Source: a virus. From it: a stretch of 41,315 bases of DNA. The DNA is taken from IMG/VR virus record IMGVR_UViG_3300020020_000012, positions 1 through 41,315 of that record; one strand, given 5' to 3'. Below the pieces are notes generated by a model. That model worked only from the letters and a program-made list of their open reading frames with translations, was not told the DNA's origin and did no database searches. Positions within the stretch are counted from its first letter, which is position 1, and each line of letters begins with the position of its first letter. A program made the position numbers and the translations under genes. Of the stretch, positions 26,242-35,761 are shown piece after piece.

Positions 26242-29076
26242 TCAGAGGTTGATCTTGTCCAGCAGCGACTGGTGGTGCTGCGCGACGTTGGGTGCTCCGC
26301 CCGGCTTCTGCGGCCGCTGCGGCGCCTGCTTCTGCGCCATGGCCGCTTGCTCGACGACGCGCATGTGCGCCGGCTTCGCGCTGGGCTCGATGGCGCCGCC
26401 GCCACCGAAGAGCAGGTCAAGCTGGATGCGCTTCTGGTACTTGAGCGGCGTCTTGGCTTCCGAGGCGGCCACGACGTAGTCGAAGACCGCCGTCCGGATG
26501 TCGTTGTACAGCTCAGGGTAGACGGCCTGGACGGCCTCGATGCGCTGCGGCGTCAGCATGCCGCGCTGAAGCTCGTCGAGCGCCGAGAGCGGGTCCGTGG
26601 CGCCGGCGACGTACTCGTTGAACCGGTCCTGCGACGCCTTCGAGATGGGCGCCTTGTAAGCCCCGTCGAGCGCGTTCGGCGGGGGAGCCGGCGGGAGCTT
26701 GCTCGCGAGGAACTGGATCGCCCGCATCGGGACGGCGGCGAGCGCCATGCGCGTCTGGGGAAGGTGCCGCGCGGAGTCGCCGAGGAATCGGTCGACCTCG
26801 GCGGCCATCGCGACGGGGTTCGCCGCGAGCTCCGCCACGCGCTCGCGGTGCTTCGGGGCCTCGGCCATCGCGGGGGAAGCGCCGCCGCCGGTCACGGAAG
26901 CCACCGCGGCGCGGCGTCCCGCGGACGGCAGTGCCTTCACTGCCGATCCGGCAGCCTTGCCGACGGCGGAGTGCGGGATGTGGCCGAAGAAGCCTTCGAG
27001 CGCCTTGGACGTGCGCTTGACGGTGTTCCCGGCGAGAGCCCTGATGCGTGCCGCCTGCATGGCTGCCTGCATCGGCTTCGTGGCCAGGCTGACGCCAGGA
27101 ACGGCGCCGAGGATGGGGCCCAGGAGCGACGCGGCGCCCGCGTTCTCGGCCTCCATCCACGCCTTCCCCTGGTTCGCGAGCTTGACCGTGGAATCGGCCT
27201 GCTCGAGCGCCTTCACGATCTTGGCGTGAGCCTGACGAACGCCTTCGATCTTCGCCTGATGCTTCGTGCCAAGGTCGAGATTGTTCGCGATCTCGTCCAC
27301 TAGATTGCGCTCCGCGTCGATGTTTTCCTTGATGTACCGCTCCGCGAGCTCCGCCCGACGAGTCCCGAGGCCACCAACGAACTGCTCGACCTTGCCCGGG
27401 TCGACCTCCCATCGCGCTCGCCCGTAGTCGTCTCCGGTACGAGTCATCAGCGACCGGTCCGCCATCTCCTTCGAGTCGAGCCAGCGCTTCGTGGCGGCGT
27501 TGTACTTCGCCTGCGCAGTGCCCTGGCGGTCGAACAGTGAAGCGTCTTCGAGATGGAAGCGGACGTCTTCCGCGGCCTCCTTCGTCAGGTCCGCGAAGAG
27601 CTGGAGCTGGTCGCGCTTCCCGAGGTCCATGGTCTGGCCAGCGGCGCCACCCTCAGCCTTCTTCCCAAGGCGCTGGAGTTGCCGCTTGGTGGCGTCGAGC
27701 GCCATGTAGCTGTCTTCCGCGCCGAGCGCCCCAGACATGACGTCGTCGAGCGCGTCGTCGATGTACTTGCGGGCGCCCTTCGCCCACTTGTTGTCACCGA
27801 ACGTCTCCAGGTCATCGAGCGCGCCGAGCTTCGATCGGATGGTCGCCGCTTGCTCGCGAGCTCCAGCGAGAGCGGCTTGCTTGTCCGCGTTCGCCATCAG
27901 GCGCACCACGTTTTCGCGCTTCAGCGGCGCTTCAAAAATCTCGCTGAATACCTCACTAGAGTCGCCGCGCATGGAGCGCACCGCGTCTGTGATCTCGCCG
28001 GTCGCGCCGTGCACGATCTCGTCGCGGCGCAGGATCTTATCCATGCCGCTCAGCGCCTCGGCGTCGCCCATTGCGATCTTGTGCGGCCCGTACTTCTCGA
28101 CGGCTTCTCGCGGGACACCTGACAGCGTGGACGCCGTGCCCTCGTAGGCGCGCCCCACGCGGCCGCTCGTCGCGGCGTCTGACACTTCTCTGATGGCCTT
28201 CCCGAGGCCAGGGGCCGGCTCTACACCAAGCGCGCCACGCGCCACTTCCTGGAGCGCCTCGGCTTCCGCGTTCCGGCCTGCGCCAAGCGCAGCCTTCGCC
28301 GCCGATCGCGCCTCGAGTTTCCCAAGGACACCGCCACCGACGCCGCCCAGTATGCCGCCGGCTGCCGCGTTCATCCCGACGTTCGCCCAGAAGCGCTCGG
28401 CAGTGGCCGGCACGTTCTCGATGTAGGCGTCTTCGTTGGCCTGCGCGGCGCCTTGCAGGATGCCCTCGCCTGCCCCGGTGAGCCCGAGCACGACAGCCTT
28501 CGAGCCGACCGTGCCCAGGCGAGCGGCGGTGGCCGCCTGTGCCAGCTGGCCGCCCTTGGTGAGCAGCCCGGCGCCGCCGGTGAGGGCCAGCGCGCCGAGT
28601 TGGCCGCCGATGTTGCCGACCGCGGAAGCCGTTGGGTTCGCGAGCGCCGTGGCCCGCATCGATTCGCCGGCCTCGCGCCCGGACTGCTCGACGCTCTTGT
28701 CGGTCAGCAGGCCGCCACCGAGTGCCGCCGTCGACTCGAGGACGTTCCGGCCGCTCGTTGCGCCCTCGAAGGTCTGCCCGACGCCGGTGCCGCCCGTGGC
28801 GCGGTCGATGGCTTGCGCCGCCTTGTCGCCGAGGTTGATGCCGGTGACGGCCTCGACGGCGCGGTTCGCGAGACGGACGGGAGCCGTGGCGCCTTCGATT
28901 GCGCCAGCTGCCGCGCCTTGGGCAAGCGCCGCCACCATGCCGCCGCCGGTACGCTGGGCCGACTCCTCTGGAGTCTCGATGTGCCAGCCGTCAGCAAGCG
29001 CCGCGCGCAGGTTCGCCTTCGGGACGTGTCCCGTGCTGCCGTCGCTTCGGACGATGCGAACCTGCTCGTCTGCCAT
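26242..29076 (-). CDS. Large internal virion/DNA-ejection protein, 944 aa
   Basis: The N-terminus RIVRSDGSTGHVPKANLRAA is typical of phage injection proteins that begin with a short soluble domain. Residues about 48-300 are Ala/Gly-rich with hydrophobic helices (TASAVGNIGGQLGALALTGG, ILGGVGGGVLGKLEARSAAK), suggesting insertion in the host envelope. The remaining 600 residues are helical and charged. Together with the next two proteins it would form the ejectosome that extends the short tail, as in T7 gp14-16 or P22 gp7/16/20. I see no transglycosylase motif. Confidence 0.65.
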   Translation of the reverse strand: MADEQVRIVRSDGSTGHVPKANLRAALADGWHIETPEESAQRTGGGMVAALAQGAAAGAIEGATAPVRLANRAVEAVTGINLGDKAAQAIDRATGGTGVGQTFEGATSGRNVLESTAALGGGLLTDKSVEQSGREAGESMRATALANPTASAVGNIGGQLGALALTGGAGLLTKGGQLAQAATAARLGTVGSKAVVLGLTGAGEGILQGAAQANEDAYIENVPATAERFWANVGMNAAAGGILGGVGGGVLGKLEARSAAKAALGAGRNAEAEALQEVARGALGVEPAPGLGKAIREVSDAATSGRVGRAYEGTASTLSGVPREAVEKYGPHKIAMGDAEALSGMDKILRRDEIVHGATGEITDAVRSMRGDSSEVFSEIFEAPLKRENVVRLMANADKQAALAGAREQAATIRSKLGALDDLETFGDNKWAKGARKYIDDALDDVMSGALGAEDSYMALDATKRQLQRLGKKAEGGAAGQTMDLGKRDQLQLFADLTKEAAEDVRFHLEDASLFDRQGTAQAKYNAATKRWLDSKEMADRSLMTRTGDDYGRARWEVDPGKVEQFVGGLGTRRAELAERYIKENIDAERNLVDEIANNLDLGTKHQAKIEGVRQAHAKIVKALEQADSTVKLANQGKAWMEAENAGAASLLGPILGAVPGVSLATKPMQAAMQAARIRALAGNTVKRTSKALEGFFGHIPHSAVGKAAGSAVKALPSAGRRAAVASVTGGGASPAMAEAPKHRERVAELAANPVAMAAEVDRFLGDSARHLPQTRMALAAVPMRAIQFLASKLPPAPPPNALDGAYKAPISKASQDRFNEYVAGATDPLSALDELQRGMLTPQRIEAVQAVYPELYNDIRTAVFDYVVAASEAKTPLKYQKRIQLDLLFGGGGAIEPSAKPAHMRVVEQAAMAQKQAPQRPQKPGGAPNVAQHHQSLLDKINL

Positions 29077-30986
29077 CAGCGACTCGCCAGCGGGACCGGC
29101 GGCTCCTCTGCGCTAGGGTTGCTGATCGCGCCATCGACCGTGATGCCGGCGCCAGAAGTGGTCGGCTTGACAGGCGTCTTCGTGGACGGGTCTTTGAACA
29201 GCAGCTTGTACGCGCTGTCCTCGCGGAACTGGGCGTGCTGCTGCGCCTCACGCATGCCGGCGAGTACGGTGGTCTTTTTGGTCGGGTCCAGAGAGATGTC
29301 ATTCCCTCCGGCTCCGGTGAACGGATCCACGAGGACGTAGTCGCCGTCTGTGAGGTTCTTGAGTACCTCGAAGTCGCGGACCAGAACGGTGTTGTTCTTG
29401 ACCAGCTGCTTGTACCGAGCGGCGGCGGCCGGATCGATGCTGCTGCCTAGCTGCCCCAGAATCTTGCGCTGCTCATCCACGTTCTTCTTGAAGCGATCCG
29501 TCGCGTCGATCTGCATCTGGATGTTCTGCGTGATGCGGTCGTCGCCGACGTACGCCTTCTGCCCAGTCGGGAGAATGACCTGACGCTTGAGCTCGTACTC
29601 CTCCTGCTGGCGCGCGGCGTTTTGCTCCTCGGCCCCAGGCTTGGCGCGCCCGAGCGCCTTGTTGTTGTAGTCGAGCACCGCCTCGGCCGCGCCAACCTCC
29701 GCCTTGATCTCCTGGGGCGTCTTCCGGATGCTGCCGCCCGCGCTGGGCGCCTGGTACTTCGCGTCCAGCTTCTGGATGGTCTTGCCCTGCACGTTCTCTT
29801 CCAGCTGCTGGGCGTGCTCGAGGTACTTCTTGTCCGCCGCGATGGCCATCTGCATGGCCGCCTGCTGCGCGTTCGCGTCGCCCATGATGGCCGCCTGTTT
29901 CTGCGCCATCGTCGCCGCCGTGCGTGTCTGAACGGCCTTGAGCGCGGTCTCCGCCGTGTCCATGTCGCCGAAGACGCGCTGGTACTGCGCGAGCGCATTG
30001 TTGGCCTTGATGCCCTTGCGCTGCACCTCGGCCCGCTGCGCCGCGACGTCTTGCGCGATGCGGTTGTTGATGACGTCCATTCCGCTCGGCCCGCGCCCGA
30101 GAATCGCGGAGCCCATCGAGGTAAGCGCGGCGGAGATGAGCGTGAGCATGCCGCCGGCCGCGTCCTTCCCGCTGCCGTTGCCCCAGATGCTGCCGCCGTC
30201 TACCTTCGCCTCGCTGGCATCCTGGCTCAGTTGGTCGAGATTCGTGCGCGCCGCCTCTACATCGCGCCGGATGATGTCCTTCTTGATCTGTGCGTTGAGC
30301 GCCTCCGTTTCGAGCGCGGACCGCTCCGCCTCGGCGGCCTCCAGGGCCGACTTATACGCCGCGTGCTGCGCGCCATACCCCTGGGCGATGGCGCTGTGCT
30401 CCGCCTCGTGCGTGTTCTCGAAACCCTTGATGAGTCCGGGGGAGTACTCCTTCGCGCCCTCTGTCGTCTGCGACTGCGCGGTCGGCATGTACCCGCCTGG
30501 ACGGGCCGCCGTGCGCTTGTACATGCTGATCTCGGTCGGCTGCGGGAACAGCGGGTCGCCGTTCGAACCCGTTGGGTAGCCGGTGCTCGAGACGTACTGC
30601 GGCGGCGCGGCGCCGCCTGGCTGCGGACCAGCGACCGGAGCCGGCGGGGGGACATCGTTCGGCGAAGGCGCGGTAGTCGGGCCCATGTCGCGCGGGTCGC
30701 TCACTGGCGCGGGAGCGGCGTGCGCTTGCGGCGCTTCGCGCGGCGGCGGCTGCTCCGAAAAGCCGCGGATGGCGTCAGCGGTCCCGGCACTCGCGGGCCC
30801 GAAGCCGAGTCCTGTCGAGCCGAGCCCCGCCGTGCGCATGTCAGCCGGCCGCGTCCGGTCGATGTCCTGCGCGATGCGGTCCGCCTCTGGCCCGTGGAAG
30901 AACAGCTGCCGCCCGTCCGGGTGAGCGAACGTGTAGCCGCCGTTCGGCTCGGCGCGGTAGTCGGTGAATCCGGGGTCAAAGGCCAT
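29076..30986 (-). CDS. Internal virion/DNA-ejection protein, 636 aa
   Basis: A Pro/Ala-rich N-terminus (about residues 70-150) precedes a long helical region (EHSAIAQGYGAQHAAYKSAL, IIRRDVEAARTNLDQLSQDA), a small hydrophobic patch (GMLTLISAALTSMGSAILGR, about residues 286-305) and more coiled coil up to about residue 540. The last 90 residues are beta-rich. ATG 30986 starts 3 bases after the previous stop. The cluster position and composition suggest an ejection protein. Confidence 0.6.
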   Translation of the reverse strand: MAFDPGFTDYRAEPNGGYTFAHPDGRQLFFHGPEADRIAQDIDRTRPADMRTAGLGSTGLGFGPASAGTADAIRGFSEQPPPREAPQAHAAPAPVSDPRDMGPTTAPSPNDVPPPAPVAGPQPGGAAPPQYVSSTGYPTGSNGDPLFPQPTEISMYKRTAARPGGYMPTAQSQTTEGAKEYSPGLIKGFENTHEAEHSAIAQGYGAQHAAYKSALEAAEAERSALETEALNAQIKKDIIRRDVEAARTNLDQLSQDASEAKVDGGSIWGNGSGKDAAGGMLTLISAALTSMGSAILGRGPSGMDVINNRIAQDVAAQRAEVQRKGIKANNALAQYQRVFGDMDTAETALKAVQTRTAATMAQKQAAIMGDANAQQAAMQMAIAADKKYLEHAQQLEENVQGKTIQKLDAKYQAPSAGGSIRKTPQEIKAEVGAAEAVLDYNNKALGRAKPGAEEQNAARQQEEYELKRQVILPTGQKAYVGDDRITQNIQMQIDATDRFKKNVDEQRKILGQLGSSIDPAAAARYKQLVKNNTVLVRDFEVLKNLTDGDYVLVDPFTGAGGNDISLDPTKKTTVLAGMREAQQHAQFREDSAYKLLFKDPSTKTPVKPTTSGAGITVDGAISNPSAEEPPVPLASR

Positions 30987-30989
30987 GGT

Positions 30990-32567
30990 TCACTTCCGCA
31001 TTCCGGCGGTGATGCCTTGCCCGAGAGCGTTCCCGCCCGCGCCTCCGGCTGCCGCTCCGCCCGGGCCACCCATGAGCCCGCCGGCGACTGCTCCCGCCGC
31101 GGTGAACGCGCCGCCGATGAGGTTGTTCGCGAACTGCGAGTCGCGCGCCGCCTTCGCGTCGATGCCGGCTTTGTCGATGCCGTAGTGAGTGAGGTAGTTC
31201 CCGGTGCGCGCGGAGTCGTAGGCGATCTTCGAGCCCATGTCCGTCTGCGCGATCTGCTGGCCCATGCCGAGGTACTGCCGAGCGGCGTCGTCGCGCGTGA
31301 GCTCGAGTTGCGCCCCGCGAAGCGCCATCTCGCCGGCCTGCCCAGCCATCTGGCCCGCCTGCCCGTACATCTGGCCCTGTCCGCCGAGCACGTTCGCCTG
31401 CTGACCGAGCGCGTCGACCTGCGAGCCCATCGCTTGGCCGTACGCCTGCCCGCCCGCGCCGAGCGCTTGCATCCGCTGCGTCCTGTAGGCGAGGTCTTCG
31501 TTCGCGCGCTGCTGCCCGAGCTGCGAGACGAGGTTGCCTTGGATGGCCGCGTTGCCCATGGCCGCGTTGCGCATCCCGAGGCCGGCATTCGCGCCGCGCG
31601 CGCCGGCCGCGAGGGCCGCGTTGCCCTGGAGCGCCTGCCCGGCCTGCGTGCGCATCGCCATCTCGGAAGCGCTCATGCCTTGCGGCTGCTGGCCCATCGC
31701 GTAGAGCGCGTTCGCGGCGTTCATCTGGCCCGCGTAGCCGGCGCCGGTGGCCGCTCCGCCGATCTGGTTGGCTACGCCACCGAACTGCCGCCCGACGCCA
31801 GCGATCTGACCGGCGGCCCCGGCCTGGTACATGCCGGCCATGTCGATGCCCGGCTGATAGCGGCTCGGCTGCCCCATCGCGGCGGCGGCGGCGTCCATTT
31901 GCCCGACGCGGTTCCCGACCCACTCCGCGTTGCCGCCGAGCTGGTACGCTGCCGAGTTAGCGTGTGGGTTCCAGCCGCCGGTCTCGTAGAGCTTGCGGTT
32001 CGCGACGGCCGCCTCGTAGCCGGCCGGGTCGTCCTTGAACTGCTCGGCGAGGTCTAGGAGACCGCGGCCTTGGTCGCTCGCGGTGAACCCGCGCCCGAAG
32101 GTGTTCCGAAGGCCGCCCTGCACGCCGTTCTTCTGGAGGTCCTCCATGTGCGCGGGGTTGTATCCACTGGGACTTTTCCAGCCGTAGACGGGGTTGGTCG
32201 TGGTCCCCGTCGCGTTGATCGTTGGCGGCGCCGACTGCGGGCCGTACGGGTTCGTTGGTCCCGACGGCGCCATCGGCGGCGGGGCTTGCGGAGCCGGAGC
32301 CGGCGGCTGCCATCCCGTGGGGGCGATTGCGGCGCTGGGCGCGTTCGGCCCGAAGACGCCCTGCCACGTTGCGTTCGGGTCGGCAGGAGCGGAGAGCGCC
32401 TGCCTGGACGTGCCGACGCCTCCCGGTGAGCCCAGTGGCGTCCCGCCGACAGCAGCGGCACCGAGCATGCCGCCTAGCTGGTTCGCGATGCCTGGCTGTG
32501 GCTGGGGAGCGCCGTACGGCCCTGCACCCATCCCGTTTCGGCCGCCTTGCTGGGGGGGTAGCGCCAT
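30990..32567 (-). CDS. Gly/Ala/Gln-rich ejection-type protein, 525 aa
   Basis: The composition is striking: Gly, Ala, Gln and Met dominate, with repeating GQ/GM segments in the C-terminal half (GQAYGQAMGSQVDALGQQAN, VLGGQGQMYGQAGQMAGQAG). It ends in a hydrophobic glycine-zipper-like helix (GAFTAAGAVAGGLMGGPGGA). This could insert in the host membrane. ATG 32567 shares one base with the preceding TAA (TAATG). A role as the first ejection protein is plausible but inferred from context. Confidence 0.55.
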   Translation of the reverse strand: MALPPQQGGRNGMGAGPYGAPQPQPGIANQLGGMLGAAAVGGTPLGSPGGVGTSRQALSAPADPNATWQGVFGPNAPSAAIAPTGWQPPAPAPQAPPPMAPSGPTNPYGPQSAPPTINATGTTTNPVYGWKSPSGYNPAHMEDLQKNGVQGGLRNTFGRGFTASDQGRGLLDLAEQFKDDPAGYEAAVANRKLYETGGWNPHANSAAYQLGGNAEWVGNRVGQMDAAAAAMGQPSRYQPGIDMAGMYQAGAAGQIAGVGRQFGGVANQIGGAATGAGYAGQMNAANALYAMGQQPQGMSASEMAMRTQAGQALQGNAALAAGARGANAGLGMRNAAMGNAAIQGNLVSQLGQQRANEDLAYRTQRMQALGAGGQAYGQAMGSQVDALGQQANVLGGQGQMYGQAGQMAGQAGEMALRGAQLELTRDDAARQYLGMGQQIAQTDMGSKIAYDSARTGNYLTHYGIDKAGIDAKAARDSQFANNLIGGAFTAAGAVAGGLMGGPGGAAAGGAGGNALGQGITAGMRK

Positions 32568-35500
32568 TATCGTCTCTCCGCGTTACTGAGCCTGGTTGTG
32601 CCACCGAGCTGTGCCAACTCTAGCGCAAATCCGTGCCAAAGTACCCCGGCAGCTGACTCCACGCCGGAGATATCGATGTCCGAAAACCGCAGCCGGAGCG
32701 CCGAAAGCTCGGTCTTCTTTACCGACGCCTCCCAGTGCCGGATCACGACTGTGCCAGCTGCGCCAGTAAACGTGGATTTGAGCCACTCGGCGGCAATGTA
32801 GGTGGCTCCGCTGTCGAAGGAGGCTTCGAAGCGGAGGTTCGACGGGGCGGCCAGCGTTGCGAGGAGCACGATGGCGTCCACCTGGCCGTAGCCGAGGATC
32901 CCAAATGGGCGCGCGTCGCCGGTCTCGATGACGAGCGGGATTTCGTAGTCCGCGGCGGCCGCGTCGATGTCCCGGTAGAGCAGCCCGGTTTGCGTCGAGA
33001 CGATGCCCGCGCCGCTCGCGCCGATGGCCGTCACGTCGTTCCAGAGCCCGACGCACTCGAGCTCCGCGGGGAGGTACGTCGCGACGGTGAACGCCCCGAT
33101 GCCCGTCTCATCCGGGACGTCGTAGTGGTAGTAGACGATGCGCGTGTCCGTCGGCGAGTCGTCCGCGTCGGCGATGAGCAGCTCCACGCGACTCTTGCTC
33201 GTGCGGTCGACGGCGCCCTTCACGACGGGGCAGGCCGCGAGCTCGGCGGAGACACGGCGCCCGATGGGTTGCGGCGTCTGCTCGCCTCGGCGCATCCAGT
33301 AGATGCCCGTGCCGAACTGGTCGCGCCCGGTGAAGAACAGGCCGTCCTGCGTCGCGACGGCTCCCCGCGGGTCGGTGCAGTTGGCCGTCGCGGTGAGGAA
33401 GACGGGCTCCGGGAAGGCGCCTTGCCCGGTGTCTGTCGGCCCTTCGCCGTAGGAGGCGATCCACACGCCGCGGTCGCAGAGCGCGTAGAGCTTGCCGTCC
33501 TGCGGCACGAGCGCGTTCACGCGGCCTGCGCCAGGAACCGGGATCGTGAACTCCGCGGCGGGCGTCGGGATGGTGCCCGAGCTCATGACGCGCGTGCACC
33601 AGAGCGTGTCGGGCCGCTCGGCCATGACGCCCCATATGCGGCCGGCGAAGTTCGCGACGATGACGGAGGCCGGGCCGATGGTGCCCGCGAGGACACCCGC
33701 GTCCGTGTAGAGGGCTTCGCCGAGCGCCGAGTCTGCGGCGGTGTCCGTCCACGTAACCGGCGAGTGGCTGGCCACGTTGTTCGCGACGCTCGGGGGGTAC
33801 GCGGTCCGCATGGCCCGCTTGAACGGCGGCAGGCCACCCTGGTCCGTGCGGTAGGCGACGATCTTGACCGGCGAGCTCTGGTCGTAGTGGCTCGAAAGGT
33901 TGCGGTCCCGGTGCTGCTTCCGGGTCGCGTGGAGCACCGGCAGAGACCACGCCACGGACGCGGTGTCGCCCGAGTAGCCGCCGGCGCTGAGGTCGATGCT
34001 CACGGGAAGCGACGGAGCGGACTGGTGGCGGTTGCCGTACGAGTCGTTCCACTCGTAGACGAAGCAGTACTGGTACGTTCCCTGCTCGATGAGGCCGCCG
34101 GTCGTGCTCGGCGTGGCGTCCACAAGCGCGCCGCCAGGGAAGCTGTAGAAGCCCATCTCCACGACGCGGGAGCCGTCGAACAGGAGCGGGGTGCCGCCGG
34201 CGAGCACCGAGCTTTCGAGGGCCGGCGCGTCCAAGTAGCGGTCGTGCCCCCGCGCGCGGAACCGGTAGGTGACGACGTTCTGCCCGCCGTTCACGCCTTC
34301 GCCGGTCAGGTTCTTGACGACCGAGATGAAGAAGTGGTCCGCCGTGCTCCCGGCCGCGACAGCGGCGATGTACGGGGACGTTGCCGCGGTGACCAGCGGA
34401 GCCACGCCGGAGGCGACGGACAGCACGGGATAGGGGAGGTTCGCGCCGTCGCGTCCCCAGTCGGCGAGGAGCAAGTGCGTCTGCCCCGTCGCCGAGAAGC
34501 GCTGCAAAGCGAAGACACGGCCGCCGTCGAGCGGGTCCCGGTAGAAGCGCGACCCGATGATGTAGTTGGCGAATGGCGCCCACCCGTCGCCGCTCGTGAG
34601 CAGGTCGGTGTAGCGCTTCGACCAGACGTGACCCAGCGGGTTCTGCGGGTCGGTCGCCGTGACGCGGCTCGTGGCGAAGAGCCAGTCGAGCGTGGACACG
34701 AGCTCCACGGAGACCTGCTTCGTGGCCCCGCCGAAGGTCGCCGCGTCGTTCACGCTGGCGATAGCGCTCTGCACGAGGCTCTGGCTCAGGGTGACGAGCT
34801 CCGTCGTGCTGGTCGTGCTGTTCGCGATGGCCGCAATCCCGCGGGTGCCGTTCGTGCCGCTGGCGATGCAGAGCGAGGTCGGAGCCACGAGGTTCGGGGA
34901 TGCCGCCGTGCCCCAGTCGTACGGGCCTGACGCCGCCAACAGGACGCCGCCCGAGGACGTGTACGTGCGGATCAGGACGCTCGACGTGGAGTTGTAGAGC
35001 AGCGCGACGTTCGTGCCGCTCCCGGATACCGTCACGTCGAAGAGCGGCTGAATGCTCTGCGCGTCCGTGACCAGCGTGGTGGGCGAGCCGACCGGGCCGA
35101 GCGTCGCCGCCGACAGGTCGTAGGCCTGATAGACGATCGTGGTCGCCGAGGTCTTCGCGTAGAAGACGTAGACGTAGTTCCCGATGGCCAGCGCCCTGTG
35201 TGGAGCCAGTAGGCCCTCCACCGAGAGCTCGTCGATGAGCTGTGAGCTCCACGCGCGCGAGCCGGTCGAGATGCTGACCACGCTCGCGAAGAGCATGTAG
35301 GCGCTCGAGATGGTGTCGCGCTGGATCCACGATACCCAGAGCCAGTCACCGACCACCGCGCACTGAGCCGACGAGATGGTGCCGCCCGTGTCCGCGCCGG
35401 CCGTGAAGACCTGCTGGAGCGACGCCGCGACGTTGCACCGGATGCCGGCGGCGCCCGCCTCGGCGAGGTCGTCGGTCGCCTCGAACTGCGTGTAGATGTT

Positions 35501-35761
35501 TTCGTCGGTGCAGATGAGCCGCTCGCCGCCCGGGCCCGTCAGGAGCCGGCGCACGTCGCCGAGGTAGGAGTACTCCTTCGAGTGCTGCCCAGTGCCGACC
35601 GCTTCGAAGGCTTCGCGCTTGGCGAGTCTCCCGGGCTTCACGAACTCGACGTTCTGCGCGCGCAGGAGGCCACCCGGGACCATGAGGTCCGTTTCGAGGT
35701 CCTGGCGAAGTCCCGTCGTGAACGGGAAGTCCATTACCTTGCTGTCGTTGCCGCGTGCCAT
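32567..35761 (-). CDS. Large tail nozzle-like structural protein, 1064 aa
   Basis: The N-terminus MDFPFTTGLRQDLETDLMVP and LLRAQNVEFVKPGRLAKREA resembles the start of podovirus tail nozzle/tail tubular B and packaged-DNA stabilisation (gp10-like) proteins. Repeating beta segments throughout suggest a beta-propeller (RVVEMGFYSFPGGALVD, QDGLFFTGRDQFGTGIYWMR, DSRTK-like turns). The length is above T7 gp12 (about 794 aa). I take ATG 35761 (MARGNDSK), in TGATG overlap; ATG/GTG starts slightly upstream exist. It would sit below the portal and adaptor and hold DNA in. Confidence 0.7.
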   Translation of the reverse strand: MARGNDSKVMDFPFTTGLRQDLETDLMVPGGLLRAQNVEFVKPGRLAKREAFEAVGTGQHSKEYSYLGDVRRLLTGPGGERLICTDENIYTQFEATDDLAEAGAAGIRCNVAASLQQVFTAGADTGGTISSAQCAVVGDWLWVSWIQRDTISSAYMLFASVVSISTGSRAWSSQLIDELSVEGLLAPHRALAIGNYVYVFYAKTSATTIVYQAYDLSAATLGPVGSPTTLVTDAQSIQPLFDVTVSGSGTNVALLYNSTSSVLIRTYTSSGGVLLAASGPYDWGTAASPNLVAPTSLCIASGTNGTRGIAAIANSTTSTTELVTLSQSLVQSAIASVNDAATFGGATKQVSVELVSTLDWLFATSRVTATDPQNPLGHVWSKRYTDLLTSGDGWAPFANYIIGSRFYRDPLDGGRVFALQRFSATGQTHLLLADWGRDGANLPYPVLSVASGVAPLVTAATSPYIAAVAAGSTADHFFISVVKNLTGEGVNGGQNVVTYRFRARGHDRYLDAPALESSVLAGGTPLLFDGSRVVEMGFYSFPGGALVDATPSTTGGLIEQGTYQYCFVYEWNDSYGNRHQSAPSLPVSIDLSAGGYSGDTASVAWSLPVLHATRKQHRDRNLSSHYDQSSPVKIVAYRTDQGGLPPFKRAMRTAYPPSVANNVASHSPVTWTDTAADSALGEALYTDAGVLAGTIGPASVIVANFAGRIWGVMAERPDTLWCTRVMSSGTIPTPAAEFTIPVPGAGRVNALVPQDGKLYALCDRGVWIASYGEGPTDTGQGAFPEPVFLTATANCTDPRGAVATQDGLFFTGRDQFGTGIYWMRRGEQTPQPIGRRVSAELAACPVVKGAVDRTSKSRVELLIADADDSPTDTRIVYYHYDVPDETGIGAFTVATYLPAELECVGLWNDVTAIGASGAGIVSTQTGLLYRDIDAAAADYEIPLVIETGDARPFGILGYGQVDAIVLLATLAAPSNLRFEASFDSGATYIAAEWLKSTFTGAAGTVVIRHWEASVKKTELSALRLRFSDIDISGVESAAGVLWHGFALELAQLGGTTRLSNAERR

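Noticed and set aside
29622-34930. Two very long plus-strand frames (811 and 731 codons) opposite the nozzle and ejection genes
   Set aside because: They are Arg/Leu/Val-rich shadow frames caused by high GC at third codon positions; the minus-strand frames show normal protein composition and fit the late operon.
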